A DNA stretch of 52,227 bases from an uncultured Dorea sp. Lineage in GTDB: Bacteria > Bacillota_A > Clostridia > Lachnospirales > Lachnospiraceae. The translations under genes were made by a program, and so were the position numbers. Below are positions 51,566 to 52,227 of this stretch, in pieces. Each line of letters opens with the position of its first letter. Position 1 is the stretch's first letter. Location: positions 1-52,227 of the forward strand of contig CAJTRO010000025.1 of the NCBI GenBank assembly GCA_910579015.1, written 5' to 3'. The notes beneath the pieces are model-generated. The model worked only from the letters and a program-made list of their open reading frames with translations, was not told the DNA's origin and made no database searches.

Positions 51566-51979
51566 TTATTCCTTCTTTCGTGTCAGGAAAACTCCAATGC
51601 CCGCACCAATAAGGACGATCGGCGCTCCCCTTACGAACATCCATTCAAATGCGTGAACTGCGGTTCCGAGAACGGCGGTTTCAGGATCACTATAATCCCA
51701 CCCCAGATAAGAGCTTTCCGATGCCAATAAGACCGCAAAAATTACTGCTATGACTATGCACAATGAGATAAGAAGCCAATGCAGAACTCTCGTTCTAATG
51801 ATTTTTCTCTGCGCAAGCTGTAGGTTTATTACCTCCAGTTTTGCCGAAATCGCCTTTAAGTCATCAGCCTCCGGCTCAATGACATTCTCTCCAAGCAGCA
51901 TACTCACGGATGTTTCAAACACTTCTGATATAGCGATCAATCGATCAGAATCGGGAACCGACAATCCCGTTTCCCTTAG
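51566..51979 (-). pseudogene. XRE-type regulator lacking its N-terminal half
   Basis: The open frame gives the tail of an XRE helix-turn-helix (RETGLSVPDSDRLIAISEVF, then ETSVSMLLGE) and a C-terminal region with two membrane helices (LLISLCIVIAVIFAVLLA; GAPIVLIGAGIGVFL). The usual first 40 residues, with the recognition helix and the conserved Trp before ETG, are missing: in-frame TAA lies seven codons upstream of the first possible start and the sequence then enters the recombinase region. This is probably a gene cut by insertion of a mobile element. A short product from TTG 51964 could not bind DNA. Confidence 0.75.
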
Positions 51980-52010
51980 TTAAAGATATTGTTGGGTATC
52001 TCAAGATGTG
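51974..52010. mobile_element. Probable attachment-site junction
   Basis: The stretch between the end of XRE homology (AGG GAA ACG, minus strand) and the recombinase stop holds no gene. Large serine recombinases usually lie next to the att site of their element, and here the host regulator is broken at just this place. The exact crossover cannot be located without the empty site. Confidence 0.55.
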
Positions 52011-52227
52011 TCATTCGATTTTGCCGATAAAGCGGTAGAAGATTTCTACCTCCTGTTCCCGGCTTCCGTCCTCACCTTTGACCGCTTCATGGACAAGGAT
52101 TTTTTCAATCAGCGTATTCAGAAGTTCAGCCGTCAATTCTGTGGGATTGACATACTGTTTCATCAGACCTATCCACTTTTCAGCGTCAACCGCTGTCTGG
52201 GCGGCGGCCTCCATCGCTTCGTGAAGC
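52011..52227 (-). CDS. Large serine recombinase, C-terminal fragment (runs off the window)
   Basis: Only the last 71 codons are in the window; the frame is open to the right edge. The end, NPTELTAELLNTLIEKILVH followed by EAVKGEDGSREQEVEIFYRF, matches the DUF4368-type C-terminus of TnpX-like large serine recombinases of clostridial conjugative or mobilisable transposons. The catalytic Ser domain must lie beyond 52227, so activity cannot be judged. Confidence 0.8.
   Translation of the reverse strand, partial: LHEAMEAAAQTAVDAEKWIGLMKQYVNPTELTAELLNTLIEKILVHEAVKGEDGSREQEVEIFYRFIGKIE

Overview
The window looks like the chromosome of a strictly anaerobic, low-to-mid GC Bacillota, most likely a Lachnospiraceae (Clostridia). 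The indicators are a Gram-positive PolC, a class III fructose-1,6-bisphosphatase, strong AGGAGG ribosome binding sites, a long-form HPF, a two-subunit class I fumarase, indolepyruvate:ferredoxin oxidoreductase and a bacterial HdrABC-Flx electron-transfer cluster. The species assignment is inference; no rRNA or tRNA gene was recognised.

Region 1 (1-13.5 kb, mostly minus strand) holds moaC, PTS enzyme I, a cold-shock protein, an iron-storage operon (ferritin, Bfd-like ferredoxin, SseB-like protein), an aryl/2-oxoacid operon (iorA-iorB-paaK-ACT), a NimA-like flavoprotein, an orphan ABC substrate-binding lipoprotein, a small basic protein, and a two-gene unit of an AAA-ATPase/PD-(D/E)XK protein and an sce7726-type nuclease-like protein.

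Region 2 (13.6-26.5 kb) is the most interesting part. One apparent 12-gene operon, all on the minus strand and read from a TTGACT-17-TAATAT promoter, runs hdrB-hdrC-hdrA-flxD-flxC-flxB-flxA-frdB-like-frdA-like-fumarase alpha-fumarase beta-dicarboxylate/amino-acid exchanger. No membrane anchor for the fumarate reductase is present. Immediately upstream lies an LDH/MDH-family dehydrogenase with a malate-type Arg at the specificity position and a near-perfect Rex operator over its promoter. The layout suggests a soluble, possibly flavin-bifurcating, NADH-driven reductive C4 branch (malate to fumarate to succinate, then export) in which fumarate takes the place of the heterodisulfide as high-potential acceptor.

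Region 3 (26.5-45 kb) is largely housekeeping: an Asn/Asp-rich lipoprotein, fbp, dapB-dapA, an SSB-like protein, typA with a structured leader, a PAP2 phosphatase, a membrane protein, hpf behind a possible attenuator, polC-ispG, small proteins, a PfkB sugar kinase and a second copy of the AAA-ATPase/PD-(D/E)XK family.

Region 4 (45-52.2 kb) carries a small export protein, two PLP aminotransferases, a DUF2156 protein whose 3' end is tandemly duplicated, an unlisted 49-residue small membrane/secreted protein, a half-size ABC exporter and, at the right edge, an XRE regulator whose N-terminal half is missing exactly where the 3' end of a large serine recombinase begins. That edge is probably the junction of an integrated mobile element extending beyond the window.
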